Origin: Bacillus sp. REN3
Lineage (GTDB): Bacteria; Bacillota; Bacilli; Bacillales; Cytobacillaceae
DNA: 64,000 nucleotides
Reading direction: 5' to 3'
Assembly (NCBI RefSeq): GCF_017912555.1
Contig: NZ_JAERSD010000015.1
Location: 47,584-111,583, forward strand
Made by a program: the position numbers and the translations under genes. Position 1 is the stretch's first letter. Every line of letters starts with the position of its first letter. The notes under the pieces were generated by a model. That model worked only from the letters and a program-made list of their open reading frames with translations. It did no database searches and was not told where the DNA came from. Positions 1 to 9,942 of this stretch are shown here, one piece after another.

Positions 1-1780
1 TAAGTGGGATCTTGAAAGATTGTATTCAGGCGGCAGTGATTCGAAGCAATTTAGATTACTTCTGGAAATGGTAGAAATAATGATACATAAATTTGAAGAT
101 GAAATCAAAAAGATGTCTTTAGCACTAATTACATTGGATATTGCAAACATCAAAAGGATGCTTGATGAAGCCACTAAAATTAGGGCCAACCTTTCAGAAG
201 CTAGTTCATTTATTTCTTGTCTTCTTGCAATCAATCCAAAGGCCTCTAATGCTTCTGCATTGCAGGGGAATCTATCTAAGTTCGTTTCCCGTTTTGAATC
301 CATTATGAAGAGGATTCATAAAATGCTTGCTGATATTAACGACGATAGATGGGGACATTTGCTGACTAGTAAAGAATTAATGCAGTTTGAATTCATATTG
401 AAAGAATGGCGGGAACAGGGTAAATATTATCTATCGGAAAAAGAAGAAGATATCATATCTGATTTGATGGCTGATGGATACCATGCTTGGGGCAGCCTCT
501 ATTGTTCCTTTATCAATAGTCTTAGAGTACATATTGAAATTGATGGGGAAACGAAAGAACTGTCCTTTGGCCAGGCATTTAATTTACGTTCCCATTCCGA
601 TCCCAGAATCCGTCAAGCCTCTCATGCCGCACTTGAAAAAGAATGGAATAAAAACCAGGATGTTTTTGCGAAAATCCTAAACCATACTGCTGGATATCGA
701 TTGCAAATATACAAGAAGCGGGGAATCACCAACATATTGGACGATCCTTTGAGAAAAAACCGAATGAACGAGGAAAGCTTGCACAGGATGTGGTCTGTGG
801 TTGAAAAATTTAAACAACCATTTGTCACGTATCTAAATATTAAGGCGAAATTGATGGGCAATAAAGAAATGCATTCCTATGACTTCTGGGCACCAGTCCT
901 GAAAACCTCGAAGAAGATTCCGTATGATAAGGCAGTGGATTTTATTCTGGAGCATTTAAGCCAATTTGGAACTGAACTAGAAGATTTTGCGCGTCAAGCT
1001 ATTCATCAAGATTGGGTAGACTCGGCAGACACACCGAATAAATCAGCAGCGGCTTTCTGTGCAAGATTCCCGCTCTCTGGAGAATCCAGAATATGTTTGA
1101 ACTATGGTGAAAGAATTACCGACGTCCTAACGTTGGCACATGAACTAGGCCATGCTTTTCATAACCATGCACTCCAGAAGCTGAATCCCCTGAACACATT
1201 TTATCCTCTAAGCATTGCTGAAACTGCTTCTATATTTTTTGAGATGGTTATTTTGGATGCTGCGCTTGAAGGAGCCAAGTCAGATGAAGAGAAATTATTC
1301 TTGTTAGACGAACGGTTAAAGCGGAGTGTAATGAATTTCATGAACATCCATTCAAGATTTTTATTTGAGAAAAGATTTTATGAGGAACGGAAGGAAGGAT
1401 TTATTCCATCTATTCGCTTAACTCAAATAATGAAAGAGGCAATAGATGAGGCTTATGCCAGAGCTTTTCATAGTGCATCAGCGTATTCATGGGTGTGGAC
1501 ACCGCATTTTTATATTACAGGCTCACCATTCTATAACTTCCAGTATACATTCGGATATTTATTTTCTTTAAGCATTTATGAAGAAGCAAAGAAACATGGT
1601 CTTGGGTATGAAAAGGTATATATGAATTTGCTCCGTGATTCCGGGACTATGTCGATAGAAGATCTGGTAAAAAGGCATTTAGGTAAAGATATTACCTCTG
1701 AAGAATTTTGGGAAGAAGGCATCAAACTTTGCATAAGGGATGTGGAGGATTTTAATTGCCTGGCTTCAAAATATTTATAG
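1..1780 (+). CDS. M3 family oligoendopeptidase, 5'-truncated by window edge
   Basis: Zinc metallopeptidase of the M3 (thimet/PepF) family, expected to cut short peptides in the cytoplasm. The frame is open from base 2 (K-W-D-L-E-R-L-Y-S-G-G-S), which is the usual N-terminal region of this family, so the true start lies left of the window and the TTG at 20 is not the start. The zinc signature HELGH is near visible residue 374, in the context LTLAHELGHAFHN, followed by a downstream glutamate in IAETAS about 27 residues later. About 592 residues are visible, close to the 590-600 of PepF/M3-type proteins, so only a few residues are missing. It ends at TAG before a short gap and the isochorismatase-like gene. 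Substrate preference cannot be told. Confidence 0.9.
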   Translation, partial: KWDLERLYSGGSDSKQFRLLLEMVEIMIHKFEDEIKKMSLALITLDIANIKRMLDEATKIRANLSEASSFISCLLAINPKASNASALQGNLSKFVSRFESIMKRIHKMLADINDDRWGHLLTSKELMQFEFILKEWREQGKYYLSEKEEDIISDLMADGYHAWGSLYCSFINSLRVHIEIDGETKELSFGQAFNLRSHSDPRIRQASHAALEKEWNKNQDVFAKILNHTAGYRLQIYKKRGITNILDDPLRKNRMNEESLHRMWSVVEKFKQPFVTYLNIKAKLMGNKEMHSYDFWAPVLKTSKKIPYDKAVDFILEHLSQFGTELEDFARQAIHQDWVDSADTPNKSAAAFCARFPLSGESRICLNYGERITDVLTLAHELGHAFHNHALQKLNPLNTFYPLSIAETASIFFEMVILDAALEGAKSDEEKLFLLDERLKRSVMNFMNIHSRFLFEKRFYEERKEGFIPSIRLTQIMKEAIDEAYARAFHSASAYSWVWTPHFYITGSPFYNFQYTFGYLFSLSIYEEAKKHGLGYEKVYMNLLRDSGTMSIEDLVKRHLGKDITSEEFWEEGIKLCIRDVEDFNCLASKYL

Positions 1781-1837
1781 ATTGAATTATGTGATTGTTG
1801 CCTTTTAATATAATGAATACCATTGTGAGGTCGAAAA

Positions 1838-2361
1838 ATGAAAAAAGCATTGCTTATTATAGATGTCCAAAATGGAATGTTCCAGGAGGGAGATATTGTA
1901 TACAAAGGGAAAGAGTTGCTGCAAAATTTACATGAGTTGATCGTAAAAGCACGCTACTCAGAGGTTCCGATTTTTTATATTCAGCATAATGCATCGCCTG
2001 GTAATCCTCTAGAGTATGGTACAAAGGGATGGGAGATACACCCTGACATTACTCCAAACAGTCAAGACGTGTTTATACAAAAGACTACTCCCGATTCTTT
2101 TTATAAAACGTCTTAGAGGCTGAACTGAAAGAACAAGGAGTGAAGCATTTAGTTATAGCGGGAAATCAAACAGAAGTATGCGTTGACACCACTTGCAGAA
2201 GAGCTTTTAGTATGGAATATATAGTTACTCTTGCGTCAGATGCACACAGCACCTGGAATTCACAGGATATTACTGCCCAACAAATTATCAATCATCACAA
2301 TGGGGTGTTGCGTTGGTTTGCGGATGTTTATCCGTGTAAAGAAATTTCTTTCTTAGCTTAA
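1838..2361 (+). pseudogene. isochorismatase-family cysteine hydrolase, single frameshift
   Basis: The first frame (1838-2116) begins with the family core L-L-I-I-D-V-Q-N (Asp9) and carries the lysine region F-I-Q-K-T-T-P-D-S-F-Y (Lys82). The second frame resumes with LEAELKEQGVKHLVIAG and the nucleophile region T-E-V-C-V-D-T-T-C-R-R. Adding one T near 2114 joins S-F-Y-K-T-S to L-E-A-E-L without loss and gives about 174 residues, a normal full length. All three catalytic positions (Asp, Lys, Cys) are therefore present but split. It is either a recent single-base deletion or a sequencing error. The family includes nicotinamidase-like and isochorismatase-like hydrolases; the substrate is unknown. 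A ribosome site (GTGAGG) precedes the ATG. Confidence 0.8.
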
Positions 2362-2399
2362 AGACTACAAAAGCAAGGTGATTCCGCGGAGGAATATTA

Positions 2400-2595
2400 T
2401 TGGATGATGTAACTCAAATCAAAGAAGCATTGTTCAAGAAAGCCACAATCTTTTAAACAGGTGGATTCAGGCCAACAGAGAAGTTGGGTGAAAGTCGGAT
2501 TGGGAAGGTTTTATGGTGAAAAGAGGGAGAAAATCCACCAGCAAAGCATGACCCGATTTGTACATTGTTTTTAAGTCAATTACAATATGTTTCTT
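2400..2595 (+). pseudogene. short decayed ORF with in-frame stops
   Basis: Behind a good GGAGGA ribosome site, a TTG-started frame reads LDDVTQIKEALFKKATIF, then TAA, then TGGFRPTEKLGESRIGKVLW, then TGA, then about 25 more residues to a TAA. The reading keeps one frame through both stops and stays protein-like, so it looks like the N-terminal remnant of a real gene. I do not recognise the family with confidence. Confidence 0.35.
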
Positions 2596-2746
2596 AAGAT
2601 TGTCTACTTTAAGCAACACATATATTCACAAACAGCGCAGGGAGCAGCCTATAACTTGTTAGGTTTATTAGGAGAATAATTCTAATAACAAATAACAGCC
2701 TAATTAACTTTTATTTCAACAGCCAATTGCCAATATAAATAAAAGT

Positions 2747-2771
2747 AAAAACGCTCAGAGCGTTTTTTTTT
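2747..2771. terminator. bidirectional intrinsic terminator
   Basis: Inverted repeat AAAACGCTC-A-GAGCGTTTT followed by a run of T on the plus strand. The complementary strand also ends in T-rich sequence, so it can serve the leftward pspC gene as well as rightward transcripts. Confidence 0.75.
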
Positions 2772-2808
2772 GTAGTATTTTTTGCGCAATTGAACTAAAG
2801 CACCCCGC

Positions 2809-2997
2809 TCAATATAATGAGGGTGGACTATCTGCCATCGTATTAGCAAGAATTAAATATATTAGTATATTAGCGCCAGGTAATAAAATAAATATTAGTC
2901 TTACCGCCAAAGAAGAAATACCGAAATACTCAGCAATACCTCCACAAACCCCACTTATAGACCGATCTGTTGAAGACTTTTTTAACTTATTTTTCAA
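2809..2997 (-). CDS. PspC domain protein
   Basis: A 62-residue protein almost entirely made of a PspC domain. It has the K-K-S-S-T-D-R-S-I-S-G-V-C-G-G-I-A-E-Y-F start, then one hydrophobic segment (about residues 30-52) likely to cross the membrane. PspC proteins are phage-shock/envelope-stress membrane proteins, and short stand-alone copies are common in Bacillaceae. Here it stands alone, without PspA/PspB neighbours, and reads toward the hairpin at 2747-2771. Specific function is not known. Confidence 0.8.
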   Translation of the reverse strand: MKNKLKKSSTDRSISGVCGGIAEYFGISSLAVRLIFILLPGANILIYLILANTMADSPPSLY

Positions 2998-3540
2998 TTT
3001 AAATACCCTCTAACTTGAATGAATTTTTCCCTAAATATAAACAGTACTCTATTTAAACATTAATGCTCCGCTAGAATAAGTTCCAGGACCACATCTGCAA
3101 CCCTTTGTTCAATTCCTTATAAGACTATAAATTCCCTTGATATCATGCTCTTTCGCTTAAGCCAACTCAGTTTTTCCTTCATTGTCTGCCATATAAACGT
3201 TTGATCAGCTTTTAATCAGGATTTAAACTATATCGTTATGATGATAACAACAAAGGATAATCAATGCAGTGCAATCATTACTACTTTTTATATCAATATT
3301 AGCATTAATTTCAACTAAAGCTTCAACTTTCTTAACCTTTTTCTCATTTGTAATCCTCTAGCTTCTTTTGTGGAAGAAGAAAGAAAGTCTCATCAAGGAA
3401 AAATAAAAACCATCGTGAATTAATTATCTATGATTTCAAGGAAAGCATTATAAAAGGGGAGTCGCCGATGTCATAGAAGGAATGTTTTTCAGAATCGTGC
3501 TGAGTGAATTAAACTTCTTTGGATTCACCTCCTAAAGTAC
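2998..3540. other. intergenic, no gene recognised
   Basis: An AT-rich stretch of roughly 540 bases. Short reading frames near 3260-3410 read as hydrophobic peptides but have no ribosome site or recognisable family. I see no RNA or repeat. Confidence 0.4.
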
Positions 3541-3570
3541 AAAGAAAACGCCACGCAACAGCATGGCGTT
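3541..3570 (-). terminator. terminator of the M28 aminopeptidase gene
   Basis: On the minus strand AACGCCATGC-TGTT-GCGTGGCGTT (one G-T wobble) followed by TTCTTT, 16 bases after the stop codon of the aminopeptidase. Confidence 0.75.
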
Positions 3571-3586
3571 CCTCCCCACAAAATAT

Positions 3587-4975
3587 TTATTGATTCGAAG
3601 CAGGCACGTCTTTCCTGACGACGTCGAATAATCCTGCACCGATGACATCGAGTGCGGACTTCATTCTTTCAGGTGAGATGTTGTCTTCGATTGTGTCCTG
3701 CGGTGTATGGTAGACTTTCTCGATATGGTAGACAAGCGGATCCCAGCTGTCGATGCCCATCCAGATGAATAGGGCAGCTGGAATGCCGGCATTATGGAAT
3801 GGAACATGGTCACTTGAACCAAATGTACCTGGCAGGATATCAGAATTTCCAAGTCGCGCTCCGGCCGCCATTGTGGAATCAGTGACAATGTTCGTCGAGC
3901 CATTTGGAGTCATCGCATACAGATTCTTCGCAGGTGCGTAGTTTGTGGCAACCATATCCGGAACGAAGACAGCTTCGATCTTTTCACGCTGTTCCTGGGA
4001 TAGTTGGTCTACATAATATCTTGCGCCGAGCAGGCCGCGCTCTTCGGAACCAAAGGCAATGAATTTCATTTCTTTATCCGTATTGTAACCCTTATATACA
4101 CGTGCAAGTTCAAGCATCAAACCTACGCCTGATGCATTGTCGTTTGCACCAGGGGCACCGACGACGCTGTCATGGTGTGCGCCCAGAATGACTTGTTTTG
4201 TATCTTTGTTTTTCTCTTTTGGAGCCTTTGTAGCGATGACATTCACCGACTTAAGATTGGAGAAGTGCTCTGCTGTCAGGCTGATTTTTACCGGTCCCTC
4301 TGCCATTTGCTCTTTCAGCCATTCCCCCTGGATGAAAGCTGATCCAAAGACTGGAATTTCAACTGGCTCCGCTAAATTCGGGTTGAATGTCTGCCCGTAA
4401 TTTCCACGGCTTCCGACAAGACTTTGGAGGATTACACCTGAAGCACCGGCTTTAACGGCATTATCAACTTGAGTACGATAGCCGGCAAGTGAGGATTCCC
4501 TCGGCATAACCACAATCTTTCCTGCCGTATCAGCCGGGAAATCAGCGAGATTGGCTCCACCGTCTACAAAAATAACTTCCCCGCTGACAGCTTCCTTGCT
4601 GATCTTCCCTTTTGGCGCTGCAGCCATTTGCCATGAAGTACCGTCTGCAAAGGCAACGTCCGCTATGTACTGGTCAGCTACCGGGAAGTATTGAAATTCC
4701 ACTTCATAACCATAGCCCTTCAGAACATTGGCAATGTACTCAGCTGACTCCTTTTCCGCTTCCAGCCCGCCAGGACGTGGACCAATTTCTTCTGATAAGT
4801 AGCGGACATGCTCGATTGCCCGAGCTGCATCTACTCTGGCAACTACTTTCTGGTCCTGTGAATACTCCGATTTGTTGCTGCTGATGTCAGTCGCAGCAAA
4901 TCCTACCGGTCCGAATGCCATCGATAATGCTAGAAGCGAAGCCGCTACTTTTAACCCTTTTCTCCGAAAAACCAT
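3587..4975 (-). CDS. ywaD: secreted M28 family aminopeptidase, YwaD-type
   Basis: Secreted zinc aminopeptidase of family M28, resembling Bacillus subtilis YwaD in length and layout. It has a signal peptide (V-F-R-R-K-G-L-K-V-A-A-S-L-L, cleavage near A-A-T-D), a protease-associated (PA) domain at about residues 130-230, then the M28 catalytic domain. Visible zinc ligands are His267/Asp269 region (GAHHDS), Asp279 (GANDNASG), Glu311/312 (GSEERG), Asp340 (PDMVA) and His423 (VYHTP). I chose the start at 4975 because GGGAGGGA lies 5 bases upstream of that ATG. The ATG at 4990 sits on top of this ribosome site. Likely role is releasing N-terminal amino acids from peptides made by proteases such as the neighbouring bacillopeptidase F, which is transcribed divergently. 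Confidence 0.88.
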   Translation of the reverse strand: MVFRRKGLKVAASLLALSMAFGPVGFAATDISSNKSEYSQDQKVVARVDAARAIEHVRYLSEEIGPRPGGLEAEKESAEYIANVLKGYGYEVEFQYFPVADQYIADVAFADGTSWQMAAAPKGKISKEAVSGEVIFVDGGANLADFPADTAGKIVVMPRESSLAGYRTQVDNAVKAGASGVILQSLVGSRGNYGQTFNPNLAEPVEIPVFGSAFIQGEWLKEQMAEGPVKISLTAEHFSNLKSVNVIATKAPKEKNKDTKQVILGAHHDSVVGAPGANDNASGVGLMLELARVYKGYNTDKEMKFIAFGSEERGLLGARYYVDQLSQEQREKIEAVFVPDMVATNYAPAKNLYAMTPNGSTNIVTDSTMAAGARLGNSDILPGTFGSSDHVPFHNAGIPAALFIWMGIDSWDPLVYHIEKVYHTPQDTIEDNISPERMKSALDVIGAGLFDVVRKDVPASNQ

Positions 4976-5316
4976 GACTTTCCCTCCCATTACTTACTTT
5001 ATTAGGAATCTTGTAAAATTCAGATTCCTACATCCATATCATAGATTCCAAGTAAGAGAAGAAACAAGTTCAAAAATTACTAATTTTCTAAATATTTCAT
5101 TTGATAACAAGGACCAATTTACCATATGTATAGAAGGTTCATACCAAAGGAAAGGTGCTAAAAATGTATGGGAATTTAATGCACGTAAGGAAAAATGGTC
5201 CAAACAACCCACTTATTTACCAACGTTTCGACAACATTCTTATTCCAATTCAGGTAATCTATTAATAAATTTAATAGTTACTGAATTTATTAAAAGTTAA
5301 CTAAGGGGGTAATTTT
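4976..5316. other. divergent intergenic region between two protease genes
   Basis: About 340 AT-rich bases between the leftward aminopeptidase and the rightward bacillopeptidase F gene. It must hold both promoters. No clear sigma-A box pair, operator or RNA structure stands out to me. Confidence 0.4.
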
Positions 5317-8300
5317 TTGAAACGCAGGGCTAAATCTCTAGTGTTTTTGTGGTCAGCTATTATGTTAGTGATCAGCACATTTTTATTCCCCATTGCTTTG
5401 GCAGCCTCAACGGGAAAAAACCCAGAGAAAAGTGTATCGACTTCAGCTGTACAAAAAATTGATGGTAAGGTCTATCAAAAACTAGGGGACTCTGAAGAGG
5501 TATCGCTGATCGTGATACTAAAAGAACAAATTGATGCCGCAAAAGTCACTATGCAAGCAAAGAAACAGGCAAACACAAAAAAGTTACCTCCCCAAGAAAA
5601 AAAGCATAACGTCCGGTCAGCCGTTTTAACTGAATTAAAAGCTAATGCTCATCGGACACAGGGTAAGCTACTTGATGTTTTAGGCCAGGAAAAACAAAAA
5701 GGCAAAGTTAAAAGGTTCAAATCTTATTACATCATTAATGCAGTTTCTTTTACAGGAACAAAAGAATCTTTGGATAAAATCGCTTCGCTCGAAGAAGTTA
5801 ACAAAATCTATTTGGATGAAGTGCATCAATTGAATCCGAAAACGGAAATGAATCAAAATAATACAGACGCAAATATTGAATGGAACGTTAATCAGGTAGG
5901 TGCTCCGGATGCATGGGAAATGGGGATTGATGGGACCGGTACTGTGGTGGCAGCCATCGACTCTGGTGTTCAGTGGGATCACCCGGCCCTGAAAGAAAAG
6001 TATAGAGGTTACAACAAAACCGAAAGTACAGTCGATCATCAGTATAGCTTCTTTGACGCAGTGAATGGAAAAGCAGAAGGGTACGATGACAATGGCCATG
6101 GAACCCATGTGACAGGTACAATGGTCGGCAGCCAACAGGATGGGAAGAATCGAATCGGTGTTGCTCCGGGAGCAAAGTGGATTGCGGCTAAAGCATTTGA
6201 TTCAGCAGGCAGAGGGGTTGATTCAAATATTTTACAAGCTGCAGAGTGGATCCTTGCTCCTGGTGGACGAGTGGACATGGCACCAGATGTCGTCAACAAT
6301 TCATGGAGCGGCGGATCAGGAATGAATGAGTGGTTTTTAGAGGTGGTTCAGACATGGCGAGCGTATGATATTTTTCCGGTTTTCGCAGCAGGAAATGCCT
6401 CGCTCTTGAATCCGAACGGGCCAGGTACTATTGCCAGTCCAGCTAACTATCCGGAATCCTTTGCAGTTGGGGCAACCAATAACGAAAATCTCTTAGGAGA
6501 TTTCTCATTACTTGGCCCTTCGCCTTATGGTGAAATCAAGCCGGAAGTGACAGCTCCAGGGGTGAAGATTCGTTCTTCGGTTCCTGGCGGCGGCTATGAG
6601 GGCGGATGGAATGGGACATCCATGGCGACACCCCATGTTTCTGCAGCCGCTGCTTTGCTAAGGCAAGCCAATGCCAATATAACCGTAGATGAAATCGAGC
6701 AAGTCTTAACTGAGACAGCGAATCCATTGACGGATACAGCCTTTCCAAAATCACCGAATAATGGATATGGCCATGGTCTGTTGAATGTGTATGATGCAGT
6801 TCTTTCCGTTACGGTCGGTATGGGAACGATCAAAGGGAATGTAACGATACAGGGAGAAGATACAGAAAATCCGAAATATGAACATACGCCTATTACAGAA
6901 GCTGATCAGGGGGTACAGATCGATTTATCGATAGTTGTCAGCGATAATATAAGTGTCGACTCTGTTGAATTAAAATATAAAGTGAATGACAGCGAATGGA
7001 ATACAATCGGCTCAGAAAGAACCTCAGGAAATCATTTATCAGGGGAATATTCTGCAATGATTCCTGCAGGTGTAACAGACAGCGGAACTTTAGCCTATCA
7101 ATGGATCATTACCGATTTTGCCGGAAATAAAGTGAGCACCGATGAGTATCCGGTAACAGTAAAGAAAGGCTTAACGACTGGCTATTTTGAAGACTTCGAG
7201 ACAGAGCCTGCTGGATGGACTGTTGTCGGGGAAACATCCGCAACGAACTGGGAATGGGGAATCCCAACCTCTGGTCCAAACAGTGCAGCATCCGGTGAAA
7301 AAGTCTATGCTACTAATCTGGAAGGCAACTATACCAATGGGATGAGAGAAATGCTTGTCATGCCAGCTTTATTTGTAACAGGGGATAAAACCTTCCTGCA
7401 GTTCAAGCAATGGCATAGCTTTGAAGTATCATCCTCCACTGGGACCCCCTATGATTATGGTTATGTCATCGTGTCCCCTAACGGACAAGATTGGACCCAG
7501 TTGGCCATGGTGAAGGGCGACTCCAATGGCTGGGTGAACGCGGAGGTGGATTTATCCGAATATACTGGCAAGGGGATTTACATTGCCTTTTATACTTACT
7601 CTGACTTCAGTGCCAATCGGCCAGGCTGGTATATTGATGATATGGCACTATCATCTACATCCAATCAAGATGGCAGCAACAGCCTGACAGCGACTGATAA
7701 AACACCAGTAGAGATTAAGACCATAAAGGAAGAAACAGAGAACCCTCCAACATTGTTGCCATTGGAAGCGCAGGTGAGTGTTATGGAAACAGGGCGTTCA
7801 ACAGTTACCAATCCACAGAATGGAAGATATACACTTACCCACCCTGCTGGAGAATATAGAGTTGTCGCCGAATCATATGGTTACCATCCGCAAACTCGGA
7901 CCATTCAAGTCGCGAATAAGCAAGAAACGGCAGCGGATTTCACACTTGAAGAAAAACAGCTTGGGAACATCACAGGCAAAGTGATAAATGACCTTACGGG
8001 TGAACCAATTGAAGGTGCCAAAGTCTACTTAGTAGAAGATGCTAATATCAAACCGGCAGTGACTGATGAGGAGGGTGAATTCACCCTTGCAGCCTTTGAG
8101 GGCAGCTATAAGCTGAAGGTATCTCATCCAATGCATTATCCAAGTGATGTCCCCATAACAGTTGAAGGAAATGCTAAGAAGGTACAAAATCTTTCGATGA
8201 GACCCATCCTCGGCTATTCAGAAACGCTTGCCTATGACGATGGTACTGCGGAATCCCTTAACTATTTTCATACTGTAGGGAACGGCTGGGCGGTTAAAAT

Positions 8301-9504
8301 GTCGTTAGCCGAGGGTGAACGTAGAGGAGTATTAACAGGCGGATTATTTAAATTCGATGGTGGAAACCGGCCGGATCCAGGTGGAACGGAATTCATGGTA
8401 GAGGTATTCGATGCCACTGGCCCTAATGGATCTCCTGGCAAAAAAATAGCTGGCCCGATCAAAGCGGAAGCGATCCGTTCCTATACTGATTGGACGTATG
8501 TCGATTTAAGCGGCGAGGAGATTATAGTCAACCGAGATTTTTACCTTGCCTATATTCAAAAGAATAAATTCCCTTACGTACCAGCTATAAATAAAGATAC
8601 CAATGGGACATGGACAGGCAGAAGCTTTTCCTATATCGATGGCAACTGGAGACAAACCGTAAAATCAGACGGAAATTATATGATTCGGGCCACTGTGGCC
8701 TATGATCATGCAGTTCCGGAAATTACATCCCCAGAAGAAAAGATATTTACAGCTGATAAAGTATTAACGATAGAGGGAGAGGCACAGCCGAATACCAAAG
8801 TTTACTTATATAACAATGGAGTTGAAACCGCAGTAGTCACTTCTTCGGATGATGGACATTTCACGGCAAAAGTTACTTTATCAAATGGGGAAAATGTCTT
8901 AACAGCCAAAGTAGCTCAAGGTCCGTCCCTGACCCGGCCATCCAATTCAGTCACTGCAATCCTTGACCAGGAGAAACCAGTCATATCCATAGAGTCACCA
9001 GCTGACGGTGAACGGTTCAATACGACCGCGCTTACCGTGAAAGGACAGGTTGAGGACAAGAACCTGGATTCTGTTTCCGTCAATGGTACTGAAGTAACTG
9101 TCGCAGATGGCTCCTTTGAAGCACAACTTGAATTAGATCAGGGAAAAAATATTCTCAAGGTTTTAGCAAAAGATTTGGCAGGCAATGAAACAACGGCAGA
9201 GGTCGCAGTAGAGGCAGACTCTATCGCCCCGGATATTATAATCGAATCACCAGCAGAAGGAGAGGTAACACATAAGAAATCCATTACCGTCCAAGGACGA
9301 GCAGATGATTTGAACTTAGCCTTTGTCAGGGTGAATGGAAAAGAAACCGTTGTGAAAGATGGTGTCTTCAGTATAAATGTAAAATTAGAAGATGGAGAAA
9401 ACATCATTACGGTTTGGTCTAAGGATACATTTAGCAATGAAACCTGGAAACAGCTAAAAGTCGTGTATGAAAGTAAGGCGGTAAAAATAATATCCAAGAA
9501 TTGA
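5317..9504 (+). CDS. bpr: bacillopeptidase F-like secreted subtilase
   Basis: Large extracellular serine protease (S8), 1395 residues, close to the roughly 1430 of B. subtilis Bpr. Order: signal peptide (1-31); I9-type propeptide (about 55-175); subtilisin domain with the triad Asp215 (A-I-D-S-G-V-Q-W-D-H-P), His261 (NGHGTHVTG) and Ser435 (NGTSMATPH), and oxyanion Asn360 (AAGNAS); an immune-inhibitor-A/MAM-like beta domain (about 620-780, Y-F-E-D-F-E-T-E-P-A-G-W); two carboxypeptidase-regulatory-like folds (about 800-960); then two or more glucodextranase-B/Ig-like repeats at the C-terminus (ESPADGERF and ESPAEGEVT). No LPxTG motif is seen, so it is presumably released. It starts at TTG 7-8 bases after AAGGGGG. 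It probably degrades extracellular protein together with the divergent aminopeptidase. Confidence 0.93.
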   Translation: MKRRAKSLVFLWSAIMLVISTFLFPIALAASTGKNPEKSVSTSAVQKIDGKVYQKLGDSEEVSLIVILKEQIDAAKVTMQAKKQANTKKLPPQEKKHNVRSAVLTELKANAHRTQGKLLDVLGQEKQKGKVKRFKSYYIINAVSFTGTKESLDKIASLEEVNKIYLDEVHQLNPKTEMNQNNTDANIEWNVNQVGAPDAWEMGIDGTGTVVAAIDSGVQWDHPALKEKYRGYNKTESTVDHQYSFFDAVNGKAEGYDDNGHGTHVTGTMVGSQQDGKNRIGVAPGAKWIAAKAFDSAGRGVDSNILQAAEWILAPGGRVDMAPDVVNNSWSGGSGMNEWFLEVVQTWRAYDIFPVFAAGNASLLNPNGPGTIASPANYPESFAVGATNNENLLGDFSLLGPSPYGEIKPEVTAPGVKIRSSVPGGGYEGGWNGTSMATPHVSAAAALLRQANANITVDEIEQVLTETANPLTDTAFPKSPNNGYGHGLLNVYDAVLSVTVGMGTIKGNVTIQGEDTENPKYEHTPITEADQGVQIDLSIVVSDNISVDSVELKYKVNDSEWNTIGSERTSGNHLSGEYSAMIPAGVTDSGTLAYQWIITDFAGNKVSTDEYPVTVKKGLTTGYFEDFETEPAGWTVVGETSATNWEWGIPTSGPNSAASGEKVYATNLEGNYTNGMREMLVMPALFVTGDKTFLQFKQWHSFEVSSSTGTPYDYGYVIVSPNGQDWTQLAMVKGDSNGWVNAEVDLSEYTGKGIYIAFYTYSDFSANRPGWYIDDMALSSTSNQDGSNSLTATDKTPVEIKTIKEETENPPTLLPLEAQVSVMETGRSTVTNPQNGRYTLTHPAGEYRVVAESYGYHPQTRTIQVANKQETAADFTLEEKQLGNITGKVINDLTGEPIEGAKVYLVEDANIKPAVTDEEGEFTLAAFEGSYKLKVSHPMHYPSDVPITVEGNAKKVQNLSMRPILGYSETLAYDDGTAESLNYFHTVGNGWAVKMSLAEGERRGVLTGGLFKFDGGNRPDPGGTEFMVEVFDATGPNGSPGKKIAGPIKAEAIRSYTDWTYVDLSGEEIIVNRDFYLAYIQKNKFPYVPAINKDTNGTWTGRSFSYIDGNWRQTVKSDGNYMIRATVAYDHAVPEITSPEEKIFTADKVLTIEGEAQPNTKVYLYNNGVETAVVTSSDDGHFTAKVTLSNGENVLTAKVAQGPSLTRPSNSVTAILDQEKPVISIESPADGERFNTTALTVKGQVEDKNLDSVSVNGTEVTVADGSFEAQLELDQGKNILKVLAKDLAGNETTAEVAVEADSIAPDIIIESPAEGEVTHKKSITVQGRADDLNLAFVRVNGKETVVKDGVFSINVKLEDGENIITVWSKDTFSNETWKQLKVVYESKAVKIISKN

Positions 9505-9942
9505 AAAAGGTTTGGCTCAATCATTTTCCAGGGTTGTTTTTTAGAGGATGAAGCCAACACCAACACATTTATGTCAGTAGTCAAATGTACCAATGAGGAA
9601 ATACACGTTGAGGTCGCACAAAATGGTTTCCGATTGGCCTTTGATACAGAAACAGATGTTTTTCAGAGGAAGATCCGCAGGTAGGTTTGTTGGTCCAATC
9701 TGTAATTTAAGGATGTAAGGACTTTATTAAATGGCCAGTTCCGGGTAGTTTAACGGGCTGGCCATTTTCGTCTTAATACCTCCTTTACTTGGAAGAAAAA
9801 TCAGTTTGAAGCATGGAAAATAAATTGATTCCTTTAGAACTCGATTAACAAATGTTATAGTAGATACAGCTTCTATTACTATAGAAAAATAAAACGAGAG
9901 TCCTTCGAGGAATACAGGTTAAAGAATAAAGGAGTCAATAAA
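9505..9942. other. intergenic; one short frame and a hairpin
   Basis: A 37-codon frame starting at 9571 (MSVVKCTNEEIHVEVAQNG) is open to a TAG but has no ribosome site and matches nothing I know. The hairpin at 9729-9768 is annotated separately. Nothing else is visible. Confidence 0.35.
9729..9768 (+). terminator. hairpin, likely terminator
   Basis: Perfect arms AAATGGCCAG and CTGGCCATTT separated by 19 bases, followed by a T-rich stretch. It lies over 200 bases after bpr, so it may end that transcript or a lost gene. Confidence 0.55.

Noticed and set aside
20..22. TTG at base 20 as the start of the M3 peptidase
   Set aside because: The frame is open to the left edge and reads the family's normal W-D-L-E-R-L-Y-S-G-G-S-D-S, so the start lies outside the window.
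4872..5300. A 142-codon frame upstream of bpr
   Set aside because: It overlaps the aminopeptidase start and its ribosome site on the other strand, has no ribosome site itself and the peptide is not protein-like.
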